From: Ancylostoma caninum
Taxonomy: Eukaryota; Nematoda; Chromadorea; Rhabditida; Ancylostomatidae
Direction of reading: 5' to 3'
Assembly (NCBI GenBank): GCA_037903475.1
Contig: JBAJFG010000501.1
Coordinates: forward strand, 62,001 to 126,000
DNA length: 64,000 nucleotides
Position numbers and translations under genes: made by a program. How positions within the stretch are numbered: the stretch's first letter is position 1; each line of letters starts with the position of its first letter. Positions 1-12,100 of the stretch are shown in pieces. The notes beneath the pieces were generated by a model that had not been told where the DNA came from, did no database searches, and saw only the letters and a list, made by a program, of their open reading frames with translations.

Positions 1-1850
1 ACCACTGGCGGGAAAGTTCTGACCAACGGACCCGTGTGCCCCTTTACCTGAAACCAGCACATGTTTGCCACTGGCCCAGTTGAACCCAAGGGAAAGTCCT
101 GACCAACGGACCCGTGTGCATCTTTACCTGAGACCAGCACATGTTTGCCACTGGCCCAGTTGAACCCAAGGGAAAGTCCTGACCAACGGACCCGTGTGCA
201 TCTTTACCTGAGAGCGGCGCCTGTTTACCACTGGCCCAGTCGAACCCAAGGGAAAGTCCTGACCAATAGACCCGTGTGGTCCTTTTCCTGAGACCGACGC
301 CTGTTTATCATTGGCCCAGTCGAACCCAAGGGAAAATGGTGACCAACAACCCATGTTCCCCTTTACCAGAGACCAGCAACTGTTTATCACTGGCGGAAAA
401 ATTCTGACCAACGGACCCGTGTGCCCCTTTACCTGAGACCGGCGCCTTTTTACCATTAGCCCAGTCGAACCCAAGGGAAAATGCTGACCAACAACCCATG
501 TTCCCCTTTACCAGAGACCAGCAACTGTTTATCACTGGCGGAAAAATTCTGACCAACGGACCCGTGTGCCCCTTTACCTGAGACTGGCGCGACAAGTGTG
601 CCCCTTTATCTGAGCCCGGCGCAATTTTGCTGCTGACAATCGCAGTCAAGGTTAAAATCCTGACCAACGGACCCGTGCGCAGCTTAGAGAGGACCAGCGC
701 TACTTTACCACTGGCCCAGTCGATCCAAAAAAAAAATTCTGAGCAACGGACTCGTGTGCCCCTTAACCTGACACCAACGCCTGTTTACCACTGGCCCAGT
801 CAAACCCAAGGGAAAATGCTGACCAACGACCCATGTGCCCCTTTACCTGAGACCGGCGCCTTTTTACCATTAGCCCAGTCGAACCCAAGGCAAAGTACTG
901 ACGAACGACCCGTGTGCCCCGTTTCCTGAGACCGGCGCCTTTTTACCATTAGCCCAGTCGAACCCAAGGTAAAGTACTGACGAACGACCCGTGTGCCCCT
1001 TTACCACGGATCAGCACCTGTTTATGCTGGCGGGAAAGTTCTGACCAACGGACCCTTGTGTCCCTTTACTTCAGACCAGCACCTGTTTACCACTGGCCCA
1101 GTGGAACCCAAGGGAAAGTCCTGACCAACGGACCTTTGTGCCTCTTTACATGAGACCAGCGCCTTTTTACCATTAGCCCAGTCGAACCCAAGGGAAAGAG
1201 CTGAGCAACGACCCATGTGCCCCGTTACCTGAGACCGGCGCCTTTTTACCATTAGCCCAGTCGAACCCAAGGCAAAGTACTGACGAACGACCCGTGTGCC
1301 CCTTTACCACAGATCAGCACCTGTTTATGCTGGCGGGAAAGTTCTGACCAACGGACCCGTGTGTCCCTTTACTTCAGACCAGCACCTGTTTACCACTGGC
1401 CCAGTGGAACCCAAGGGAAAGTCCTGACCAACGGACCTTTGTGCCTCTTTACATGGACCAGCGCCTTTTTACCATTAGCCCAGTCGAACCCAAGGGAAAG
1501 AGCTGAGCAACGACCCGTGTGCCCCTTCACCAGAGACCAGCATCTGTTTACCACTGGCAGGAAAATTATGACCATGGACCTTTGTGCCCCTTTACCTGAG
1601 ACCGGCGCCTTTTTACCATAAGCCCAGTCGAACCCAAGGCAAAGTGCTGACCAACGACCCGTGTGCCTCTTTACCACAGACCAGAACCTCTTTACCAATG
1701 GCATGAAAGCCCTGACGAATGCACCCGTGTGCACCTTAGATGGGACCAGCGCTACTTTACCACTGGCCCAGCTAGCTGAACCCACAGGAAAATCCCGACC
1801 AATGGGCCCGTGTGTCTCTTTACCTGAGACCGGCGCATGTTTACCACCAC
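1..1850. repeat. 80-bp tandem satellite array
   Basis: Imperfect tandem repeat with an 80-bp period: the phrase GACCAACGGACCCGTGTG recurs at 21, 101 and 181 and then in diverged form throughout. Each unit carries a CCTTTACC block, a GTTTACCACTGGCCCAGT block and a GAACCCAAGGGAAAGTCC block. Shortened units of about 64 bp lack the CCCAGTCGAACCCAAGG part. The array enters from the left edge, so its true length is unknown. Open frames of up to 164 codons on both strands change frame because 80 is not a multiple of three, so they are not taken as genes. A short duplicated unit containing CCACTTCGTTTCAAAACC follows near 1848-1910. Confidence 0.93.
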
Positions 1851-1910
1851 TTCGTTTCAAAACCATGACAGGAAACGCTACCACTTCGTTTCAAAACCGT
1901 GACAGGAAAC

Positions 1911-2344
1911 AAAACCATGTGCTAGGATTTTGGTGAAACGTTAATCGACATTATTAGGATTATTGGGCTCCAAATAGGATTTGCAGGAAGCCTCCTCCCC
2001 CCCCTGAGAATGGCTTGCTGAATTTAAAAAATCATATCTGTTTGATTCTTTAAATCCAGTTGTTTAGTTTCATCATTATTTTTTGAATATTTATTACTGG
2101 ACGGTGTACCCGGCTTTGCTCGGGTCCTCTGTTTCTCCCGGCTATTTGAATCTGATGCCAACATTTGTTGAGCCAAAAGAAACCTATCGAGATATTCATC
2201 ACTTAGTGATCAGCCTAAATGACACTTCTTCATTCCGTCCCCTTCCCTCAAAAGTAAGGTAAAGTTGTTTGGCTGGTAAATTCTTCTAAAATGCTTCCCA
2301 TATTTACGCTGAAAGTTTCGAAAAATCCCAGAAGACACGGTTTC
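1911..2344. other. Unique AT-rich spacer between the two satellites
   Basis: No gene recognised. The stretch is AT-rich and separates the 80-bp array from the 120-bp array. It contains a C-rich run near 1994-2004 and no convincing exon. Confidence 0.6.
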
Positions 2345-3870
2345 ATTGACCTGTGAGCATTAATACCAAAAAATCAATAAAATCGATAAATCGATAGTGC
2401 CGTACGAAACGGTTGTCATATTCGTGTTCAGCGTATTGACATACCCCAGCAGCGATGTCTTCACCGCGCCCGGGGCAAAATTAGCGAAAAATCAATAAAA
2501 TCGATAGGCCGTACGAAAATCATATTCGTGTTCAGATTGACATACCCCAGTAGACATGTCTTCGCCGCGCCCGGGGCAAAATTAGCGAAAAATCAATGAT
2601 AAATCGATATTGCCGTACGAAACGGTTGTCATATTCGTGTTCAGCGTGTTGACATACCCCAGTAGACATGTCTTCGCCGCGCCCGGGGCAAAATTAGCGA
2701 AAAATCAATAAAATCGATAGCGCCGTACGAAACGGTTATCATATTCGTGTTCAGCGTATTGACATACCCCAGCAGACATGTCTTCGCCGCGCCCGGGGCA
2801 AAATTAGCGAAAAATCAATAAAATCGATAGCGCCGTACGAAACGGTTATCATATTCGTGTTCAGCGTATTGACATACCCCAGCAGCGATGTCTTCACCGC
2901 GCCCGGGGCAAAATTAGCGAAAAATCAATAAAATCGATAAATCGATGCCGTACGAAACGGTTGTCATATTCGTGTTCAGCGTATTGACATACCCAGTAGA
3001 CATGTCTTCGCCGCGCCCGGGGCAAAATTAGCGAAAAATCAATAAAATCGATAAATCGATAGTGCCGTACGAAACGGTTGTCATATTCGTGTTCAGCGTA
3101 TTGACATACCCCAGTAGACATGTCTTCGCCGCGCCCGGGGCAAAATTAGCGAAAAATCAATAAAATCGATAAATCGATATTGCCGTACGAAACGGTTGTC
3201 ATATTCGTGTTCAGCGTATTGACATACCCCAGTAGCATGTCTTCGCCGCGCCCGGGGCAAAATTAGCGAAAAATCAATAAAATCGATAAATCGATATTGC
3301 CGTACGAAACGGTTGTCATATTCGTGTTCAGCGTATTGACATACCCCAGTAGCCATGTCTTCGCCGCGCCCGGGGCAAAATTAGCGAAAAATCAATAAAA
3401 TCGATAGCGCCGTACGAAACGGTTATCATATTCGTGTTCAGCGTATTGACACCCCAGCAGATGTCTTCGCGCCCGGGGCAAAATTAGCGAAAAATCAATA
3501 AAATCGATAAATCGATAGTGCCGTACGAAACGGTTATCATATTCGTGTTCAGCGTATTGACATACCCCAGTAGACATGTCTTCGCCGCGCCCGGGGCAAA
3601 ATTAGCGAAAAATCAATAAAATCGATAAATCGATAGTGCCGTACGAAACGGTTGTCATATTCGTGTTCAGCGTATTAACATACCCCAGTAGCCATGTCTT
3701 CACCTCGCCCGGGGCAAAATTAGCGAAAAATCAATAAAATCGATAAATCGATAGTGCCGTACGAAACGGTTATCATATTCGTGTTCAGCGTATTGACATG
3801 CCCTAGTAGACATGTCTTCGCCGCGCCCGGGGCAAAATTAGCGAAAAATCAATAAAATCGATAAACGAGT
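2345..3870. repeat. Satellite of about 120 bp, roughly 13 copies
   Basis: Tandem monomers each contain, in order, CGATAAATCGAT, GCCGTACGAAACGG, TCATATTCGTGTTCAGCG, GACATACCCCAG, ATGTCTTCGCC and the GC-rich CGCGCCCGGGGC, then AAAATTAGCGAAAAATCAAT. Thirteen copies of CCCGGGGC can be counted. Full monomers are 120 bp; shorter ones lack part of the repeated ATCGAT block. Because 120 is 40 codons, the minus strand stays open across several neighbouring monomers with a recurring peptide containing CQYAEHEYDNRFVR. Copies are very similar, which suggests recent amplification or homogenisation (inference). Confidence 0.95.
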
Positions 3871-4452
3871 CGATAATCCCAGGTGCGAAGTAGCCTAAAA
3901 CCTACGCCGGCCCTTAGGGAAGTTCCACCCTATAACAAGGAAGATGAAGATCTAGGACGAAAAAAGCGCACAATGTGGAAATTTAGGCCAGAGGCCCCTT
4001 TTTTAAAAGACTCGTCACAACACTGTGTATCGACAATGCGCTAAGAGTAACACGCAGTAACAGACGCGTTCTCGGGAATTAGCGACCAAATCTTTTAATA
4101 TAGTAGGATTGGCACAGAAGCACCATAGTGTTAACGACAGTGTCTCCACCCTAGACCTGTTTTTGGAATTTTTATGAGAAAATGTCATCAGGAGACGCTT
4201 ATGACGAAGGTATACATTCATAGTATCTTACAAAGAGACGTTGCTTCCAAATGAAACTAGAAACCCATAAGTACGTGCATATGTTAGCGAGGCAAGGGAC
4301 CACGTATTACCAGTACTACCTACATATATACATATAGCTATCCGAAGCTTTACAATTTTCCTGATTAGAAACTGATGGGAATTACTACGAAGCCCTTGTT
4401 CTCATGAATTACCAGCTTCGGATGCACATAATATTGTTATACATTTATTAGC
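3871..4452. other. Non-coding spacer
   Basis: No gene recognised between the satellite array and the foldback element. Short open frames here have no family resemblance and no splice context. Confidence 0.5.
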
Positions 4453-5034
4453 TTTCTATTGCTGCTGTGCCAACCAGGTTGTTAGATGGTAGCGTTTATT
4501 GTCGGCCTGACGTTTCGACAGGATCGTCTTCTTTAGAGGCCTAAAAGTGTATCGCGGTTCGTTATTTGCGTCAAACGTCTCCACCAACCCTGCTAGTTTT
4601 TGACGTTACCCCAAGCTTGCTACTCAAAAAGACCCCAAGACAAAGGATAAACCAACCCGTTTCCCACCGTTATTGCGGAAAGTCCGCAGCTGACTGTCGT
4701 TGCGGACATGTGAGCAATACTTGGGTTGCGCATCTTATATTATATACAGTCTACAGCTCGCATAACGATATGTAAGGCAAGAAATCACTGGTTATGGATA
4801 AGCACTCAATCCTATTGCTCTATTGTTTATTCCAACAAGTAGCATTCCAACTAGTAGCAAGCTTGGGGTAACGTCAAAAACTAGCAGGGTTGGTGGAGAC
4901 GTTTGACGATCTCGATCACAAATAACGAACCGCGAGCCACTTTTAGGCCTCTGAAGAAGACGATCCTGTCGAAACGTCAGGCCAACAATAAACGTTACCA
5001 CCTAACAACCTAGTTGGCACAGCAGCAATAGAAA
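4453..5034. mobile_element. Foldback element with arms of about 175 bp
   Basis: The left arm (about 4453-4630) is repeated in inverted orientation at about 4850-5034. Both ends read TTTCTATTGCTGCTGTGCCA, and the arms meet near the AGTAGCAAGCTTGGGGTAAC block. The roughly 220-bp centre has no recognisable transposase. Each arm carries a segment resembling a hammerhead ribozyme core on the strand reading TCCTGTCGAAACGTCAGG; the right arm has the better core (see the ncRNA entry), while the left arm has CTAAAGA in place of CTGAAGA. No clear target duplication is seen. Non-autonomous foldback or MITE-like unit. Confidence 0.85.
4945..4984 (+). ncRNA. Hammerhead-ribozyme-like motif, short stem III (candidate)
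   Basis: Core elements appear in canonical order: stem I GGCCT (4946-4950), CTGAAGA (4951-4957), a weak stem II of GAC/GTC around a short loop, GAAA (4971-4974), then C and the cleavage triplet GTC (4976-4978), then AGGCC (4979-4983), which pairs with the first stem. Stem III would be only A-C/G-U with no loop. Such minimal stem III motifs have been described in Penelope-like retroelements, where activity depends on dimer formation. The base before stem II is unpaired and stem II is only 3 bp, so cleavage activity is uncertain. Confidence 0.35.
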
Positions 5035-6121
5035 TCTTCAACAAATCATGCCCAAGTTCAGAGAAGAAGATACATAGAAGTTATTAAAACATTTATTAGC
5101 GATTATTTTAAAAACACATATACATAACAGTCTTGCTGTCCTTCCTTTTTGAAAACCTGACGACGAAGATCATGAAACTGAAAACAGCAATGATTAAAGC
5201 ACGCTGTGCTCAATGAGTTTGAAAATGGATGAAAAGTGATGAAATGAAAGATTAAAAAAATTAGCTACAAGATGAGGCTTTTTGGAACGGGATGACCACA
5301 GGTATGAGATGAAGTCAACAATGTGCAATGGTGATGCAGCGGTTAAATGCCTTTTTAACCCCTGCACTGCATGACGGAGCCCACGCAAAAGCTCCGTCAC
5401 CATTAATGCACATCATGTGCTTCGAGTTCAGACAGGGTATACGACGCCGTCTTTGATGCGATGTCTTCTTTTATACACCAAAATTCTTGCTTCGATTGTA
5501 GGACTTAATATCTCATACATATTTGCAGGAGGACCGCGAAGAACCTCCCCCTCTACCCGGAAGTCCTGCGAATTCACCAGCCTACAGCATATAAATCTTT
5601 TAGCTGCCCCAGCCTCGCTCCAAAACGTTGTGATCCAAGTTGAAATGCAGATCTACGTTGTAGACGCTTATTAGTTCTTATCAAAATATTGAGCCCACTT
5701 TTTCCCTCGAAGATAAGATTTATTTGTATTTTCTCATAGACTTCGTCTATGCTTATGAAACGGCACATTCAAAGGTGATGTGCTAAATCTATCCCGTATT
5801 TTCCATAATCACTAGTGAAACCACGCAATCTTAGGTTTTCTGGCATGCTGAATTGATTGACGTTTGTAACTTTTCTCATGAACCCGTGGTGAACCGGGTA
5901 CCGGCACTTTCTGGGGTGCGTCTATACTTATGAAACGCACTGTACATATATGTACGACTCAGTAAGCGTACTACCAAAGTCTTCATATTTGCTACAAGTC
6001 CTACTTCCCTTATTATTTCTGATATTGGTTTGAATTCGACGACTAATCAAGTATTTGAAAAAAGAAAAGTACGCTAAATTTCCATTTTAGTTATTTAATT
6101 GTATGTAAATGTAGAAGAGAA
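5035..6121. other. Non-coding stretch
   Basis: Nothing recognisable. Small open frames on both strands lack splice context or family similarity. The stretch lies just past the proposed 3' end of the minus-strand TSP1 gene and may hold its 3' UTR. Confidence 0.4.
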
Positions 6122-9100
6122 TTACACATCCAGATTCTCAAGACTTTTTTGCCGACTCCATTTCTCCAGTGCTATTTGGAGATTGTTCATGTCAGTTCCC
6201 CATGCTAGTAGGATGACTGCGGGCACTCGCCCATTGCAGGCAAGCTCCGCTCCTTGCAGTGAAGCTCCTCCCACACTACTTTTCTGAGCCACCTAATGAG
6301 AGTCTCGTGATCTGTGAAATACTCCCCGTACAGGGTGCAGACATTTGGAGCAGCATTCTTTTTACCATAGGGAAAGGAAACGCAACTTCCGAAATGGAGT
6401 TTTTTTTCCGGCTCGCATTTTTACTTCCAAGGTTTCAGGTTCGGAAAACTTAAGTAATTCTGAAAAATTGTTTGGATATTCTTGTAGAGAAAGCAAAGCG
6501 TTTTTGGGTGACTATGAACAATTGACAAGTCAATGGAAAAGAGAGGAAATACAAACAAATTATTGAAAAACGCAGAAACTATTTGAAAATCTGATATAAC
6601 ATTTTTGTCCTCATTCACTCCTAAACATTTTTCAGTCCAAAAGAGGTTGAGCTCACATAGTGCACTCCTAATGTTGGACAAAAATTTATAAGAGCCATCA
6701 CTCACGAGACGTAGCCGTATGTAGCTGAAGTGGCCTAAAATGGCGAAGTGGATCGCTTGGCTTTTCAGATGGTACCTAAAATTGCTTGAAACATTCAAAA
6801 TTATTCCATATTTGGTCATCAGACAGGTCAGCACCTCGAAACGGTGCTGACAGGATATGCCCAAAAAAACGCCAAACCGTACCTGCGGCATTTTCGTAGT
6901 GGTAACTTCTGGCCGAGTTGTCTCTGTTGGCACTGGGCACCATCCACCAGTGCAACTTCGAGACTCATATGAGTTACCTGGAAAATGTAAGGAGATGACA
7001 TTTAGAATACTGGGAAGCTGGTCGCCTAATTCCAAAAATAGTGTATTATTATTTCTAGTAAACAACAAGGTGTACCTTGGCATCCTGAGCTCATTGCACT
7101 TGAATATATACACCGCCTTGTTCGAACTTGCTTTCCACAGAAACAATTCGCCCAGGAACCCCACTCCGTCCAGTGGGAATCTGGAATAAGCAAGTTTTTC
7201 TTAAGCTATCGTGCTTAGAGAGAAATAACGAGAGGTCATTGATGGAAAATTATTGTACTACCGCTCACGCACGCCTGTTATTGGGCAGTGACCCCAAGCT
7301 CACTACGTTCTTCCTCTGCACTGGTTTGCCTTCTATGGCCTTGGAGAAAAGGTGTAGGACAGGAAATTACCTCCAACTGCGGCAGTGCCCTCTGTAATTA
7401 TGTGCATGGGCTGCTGGTGGAATTCTTGGTTATGTCCTGGTACGAATCCAGTTTGTGAAGGAACTAGCGACAGATCCATTGCTGCAGGTATTTCCTGAAG
7501 TCAGGCCCAGATTGAGTCCTCCATTTTTCAGGGATCAGAAGCTGCAAATATTTGGTATGAGTTTTACCACTGACCTCCGGGGGATAGCTAGGCGATGTCC
7601 CCTCCTGCGATTTCTTTTTCGCGGTCTCTTGGTCTACGGTGATATTGTGCACTCGTTTTTCCATGTCGTCCATCAAACTCTGGAACATTTCATGGATGAA
7701 TTAGCCAATATGTATATGTAAAAAAGGAGGATTGTTGTATTAGGGAGCGGGGCAAAAATTGTCCAACAAATCAGAGAAAGTATGTCTTGGTGAGCGTAAC
7801 TGGTAAGGCGGAACAGGAACTTCGAATTTAACTATTAGACGACGAGAAAAGTGCTCTTTCTACAGAGGAGCAAGAAGTTTGGAGTGGTCTTGGTAAAAAC
7901 CTGTGGTTATCTTCATTCGAAGATCTCTAGATATTAAAGATTTTCCTAACAGGAATATAAAAAAACGTATTGCATCGTAACAGGGATATAAAAAATGTAT
8001 TGTTGATGATAACAATGTCAAGAAGCGTGAACTACAGAGGTATCAAAAAGTTTCCGGCCTCCGCTCGCCTGTTCCATATTTCTGCACTGTTTTGAGAGCG
8101 CCATTTATGGTGAAGCCTTTCATGTCAATTTGCAAATTTTCAAGAGGTTTCGTTAAACTTCTCAGAACTAAGAACGTTTTATTCAATGGTTATCGCTCAA
8201 AAAATGTGTATCCAGCGAAGGCAACCGACGAATTTTTGTTTTGTAAACCGCCCCTTAATTGTAAACGAAGAGCAAGCCTTCAACTGAGAGCCCATTAGCA
8301 TTCAGTTCTGACTTTTGGAGATATGCCGTTCATGATCCGATATGAGCACTAATCAGGTTTGGATCGAAAATTCTCCAATGATAATAGAATAAAATCTATT
8401 CAAAAGAGATTTCACAGCAGAGAAAGTGAATGAAATGCAGATAATCTCAATCATGTTATCTATATGCTCACCTGTAGTGTTTTTATCTCTTCCAGAAGCC
8501 GAACTGGATCTTCGGTAGTGGCTAAGTCTTTCTTCTCAACTTCCTTCTGCGAAGTGGTCTAGAATTGAAAAGAAAAACGTAAAGGATCAATCCAAGTAAA
8601 AAAAAAACAGGAAATTGGTAGAAATTCAGATGTAAAGGCAAACCTTGGGAGCTTCCTCAATGATTGCCTGATCCCACTTGTTCTCATCCTTGTCCTCGTT
8701 CACTGTTCGAACACCGAATGACCGTGCACGGCTCGCCATGGTTATGGTGCTTTTGAATTTTGGGAACTGGAACAATGCACTGTGCACTCAAAGGAAAATA
8801 CAGCACTCTACAGGGAAAGTTGTTTACCATTTTTTTCTTGTCCACCTGCTTTGGTTTGAATTCTCCTGAATGCACATGACCAACAGGATCTCTGAGTTTC
8901 TTCGCCTTTCTCTTCATGGACAATCCCTTTCGTCGACCTTTCTTCGTCTAAATCAAGCTACTATAAGTAGTCTTTTTTCAAAAACAAATTGCTGGATCTG
9001 CTCACGAATTTTGGAAAACCTAAGAAGAGGCATCAAATTGTAAAAAACAATCAAGTATGTGTTATACCTGCCCCTTTACCTCAAATTACTAGAGAATTTT

Positions 9101-12100
9101 TTACTTTTTTTTACAAGTGGTCAAACTTTCCCCCCTCCCCCCCCGCATCATGGCAAATTCTGTCCTTCAACGCCTTCCTCATTCCTTTTTAAAAAACTAT
9201 TTGCTTTCTCGTCGTATGTAGACGAATAAGATTCAAAACCGAGCTATACAGGAACATATACATATGTATACATATGCGGATGTTTGGATGAGATGCAGGA
9301 GAATAAGGTAAATTTTCTGAGAGTAATCCATTCAAAATGTTTATATAGGCCTCTGCTAAAGTTGATTCACCTTCTTTGGCTTGCTTGATTTCTTGTGGTC
9401 CGGCCGCTTGATCGTTGCTAATTGTACTGCGAGTTCAGTTGGTTCAGAGTTGGAAGCCTGAAATCAATGTTCTGGACACTAGAATTATTCCTTGATGAGA
9501 AGAATTAATATTTATAAAAAAAAGAGTAGCAAAACGAGGCTACGGCCGCATTTTTGCAAAGCCCACTTGTTTAAAAAAAGATGGAAAAGCAAATGTATTA
9601 GGTTGTTGCGAAATGAATTGCCGAAGTGGACCCTTCAGTTCAAAGTGTTGTAACTCGGCTCGAACACTACCTTTTTCATCAATTTAGCAACTATTCAACT
9701 CGGTAGATCATTTCCGACAATCCAGCGCGGATTGCATGCCTCTACCACAAAAACTGAGATCACAAGAATTTGCAAACTTTCGGAATGCAGTGCCTCAGGT
9801 CAGCAATCTGTTGCTGACATAGGCTTGTATCTGGAGCTCGGAAAAAATCATATACGATAGGGTAATGGTCTAAGGAATGAGGGCATTGAGTGAGAACGTC
9901 GATGCCTTACTGCATCAGTTTTTGCCGGGTGAGTTTTGGAATGTGAGGTTTAACGTTACCCTGGAGCTGGGGAAAGCCAGATTTGTTCATTACTATCGAC
10001 CAAGTGAATGGCAGATTTGAGACATCAACTCGAAGTTACAATTCTAGGACTCTGTTGCCAATGCTTGGCTAGGCTGGGGCAGACTGCAGTGGATCACACT
10101 CTTACAGCACCCCCCAAATTCTTGACACAACCTCTCCTAGTGTGAAGATCTGGTTCAGGGAAATTTGGAGATGGGAGGAAGTCTTTACCGATACAAATTC
10201 ACGCTTTCTTTCATAGTACAGGAACCAAGCTCCATCATAGCCCCTACAGGGTCTAAAAATAGGCAACTTTTGGGGCGAAAAATCAAGTTGGAAAAGATGT
10301 CACAACGGGTGAAACGCTGGTCATCTGTCAGATCGTGGGGTGTTCACTTCCGCACCTTTCTCGTCACGTCGATTGAAGTGAAATGTTTTGAAACTGTGTT
10401 TCAGTAAACGTCCATCCATTCCCTCAACGTTCAAATGGTAGGACCCGGTTCAGGTTCCACGGTTGTCCTCAACGCTTGATCGTCAGGGAACAACCTGCCT
10501 TTACGACTGTGGTTGCCCTGGCGATCAAAATCGACGGAAAGAAAATTCGCAATCCAGCAGCCCACTGCCCATTGGGAAGGCGATTCCAAGGCAAGACAAA
10601 CGGAAGATTACCGCATACCTCCGAGAAAGGATTATCGACTTTGAATTCATTACTCATAATCAGCCGAAAACGCGTCGGCTTATCATTTGTTCGCGACTTC
10701 ATAAAAATTTTCACGGATGAAGCTAGCCAGTATAGCTTCAAGCAGCATTCGGAAGAGGAAGAAAAGCCTCACCAGAGGGTTACATAAATTGGGTTGAATT
10801 TGCTCAAACTGGGCAGCAGAGAAAAGGTTAGTTGAACATATTCCAAAACGGCTATTAGTTTCGCAACAACCTGGTAGGGCATCACTCCATTATTGTTATT
10901 TGTATGTGAAAGAAAACCCACTTCTTGAGGAGTATCCACGAAGTTGATATGGTCATCCGAGTTAACTTGAAGTGCTCTGAAATCGTCATGTTCGATTCAT
11001 TCATTCATTCATTCATTCAATCATTCATTCATTCATTCATTCATTCATTCATTCACCCATTCATTCACTCATTCCCTCTATTTCGTTCACTTACCTATTA
11101 ATATAACATGGTAAAACATACTTCATGAAGGCTTCATCTCCTTTTTCAGCAATCTTCGTGATGTTCTGCAACATCCAGTCGAGAGCGTGCAGGGTATCTT
11201 GGGAAAGCTCCTGCAAGGCTTTAAAATTTTTCAAAAAAATTTAAAAAATTGGATGCGCCCTATCAAAAAGTGCAGGACAATGCCCATTTAGGAACAACAG
11301 GCTTACCTGCGGGTCCTCCTCTATTATTGGCTCTCTCGTGGTTGTTGACGTGGTGGTTGGACGAGCGGTGGTAGTTCTTACAGTAGTCGGATGAATGACT
11401 CTCTTTGTAACATCTCCTTCATGTATGGCGCTTTTCTTATGATTTTTACGGAAGAAAATTCCAGTGATTCCAAAGCCTGGAAGAAAAGAATTTAACGACC
11501 AACGGAACGTCGGTGAGAAATCTCAAGACGACCTCTACCCTTCATTTTCTTCTTTTTTATGGCATTTTCTGGTACCACCTTGCTAAGGCCAATGTATGCC
11601 TTGTTCGCTTTGTACGTGAGCGGATTGGTTGGTTCTAGAAGCGTTCGTTCATCGCTGAAAACGAAAGCTAAAGACAATGTCCTCTCTGATTTGGGCATTT
11701 GAATTTTTGAATGATTGAAAAAAATTGCCGATTTGATAATTGAAAAAAAAAACAAATAGCAAGACGATCAGTATATACGCGAACCACTTATACAAGCCAG
11801 ATGATCAATGGATAAATGAGTAAAAAACAGATGTGTAATTAAACGTCAATGAATGAATGTTATGAAGAGTGGTGAAGGGAGGTTTACGTACATGGTTAGC
11901 CGATGATTGAGTGTTAAAGACATTGAATGAATAGCGAAGGAATGAATGAGAGCAGGACTAGTTGATTGAAGTAGAGAAGCAGAAAGCAGATGAGTGAATG
12001 AATGAATGAATGAATGAATGAATGAATGAATGAATGAATGAATGAATGAATGAATGAATGAATGCGGTAAATGAATGAATGCGATGAATGAATGAATGAA

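Noticed and set aside
1390..1884. 164-codon minus-strand frame in the first array
   Set aside because: It is the 80-bp satellite read through; frame shifts from unit to unit and there is no splice or start context.
1..3870. CRISPR-like array
   Set aside because: Repeats are contiguous tandem monomers without unique spacers, in a eukaryotic genome.
6122..6292. Treating the last TSP1-gene exon as certain
   Set aside because: The 57-codon exon fits phase and ends in a stop, but its sequence is not domain-like; kept only as the provisional 3' end.
6421..7164. 247-codon minus-strand frame containing ESRSCTGGWC
   Set aside because: It runs unspliced through introns around the second TSP1 exon; only 6883-6977 is coding in this frame, and the WTEWGSWANC exon is in another frame.
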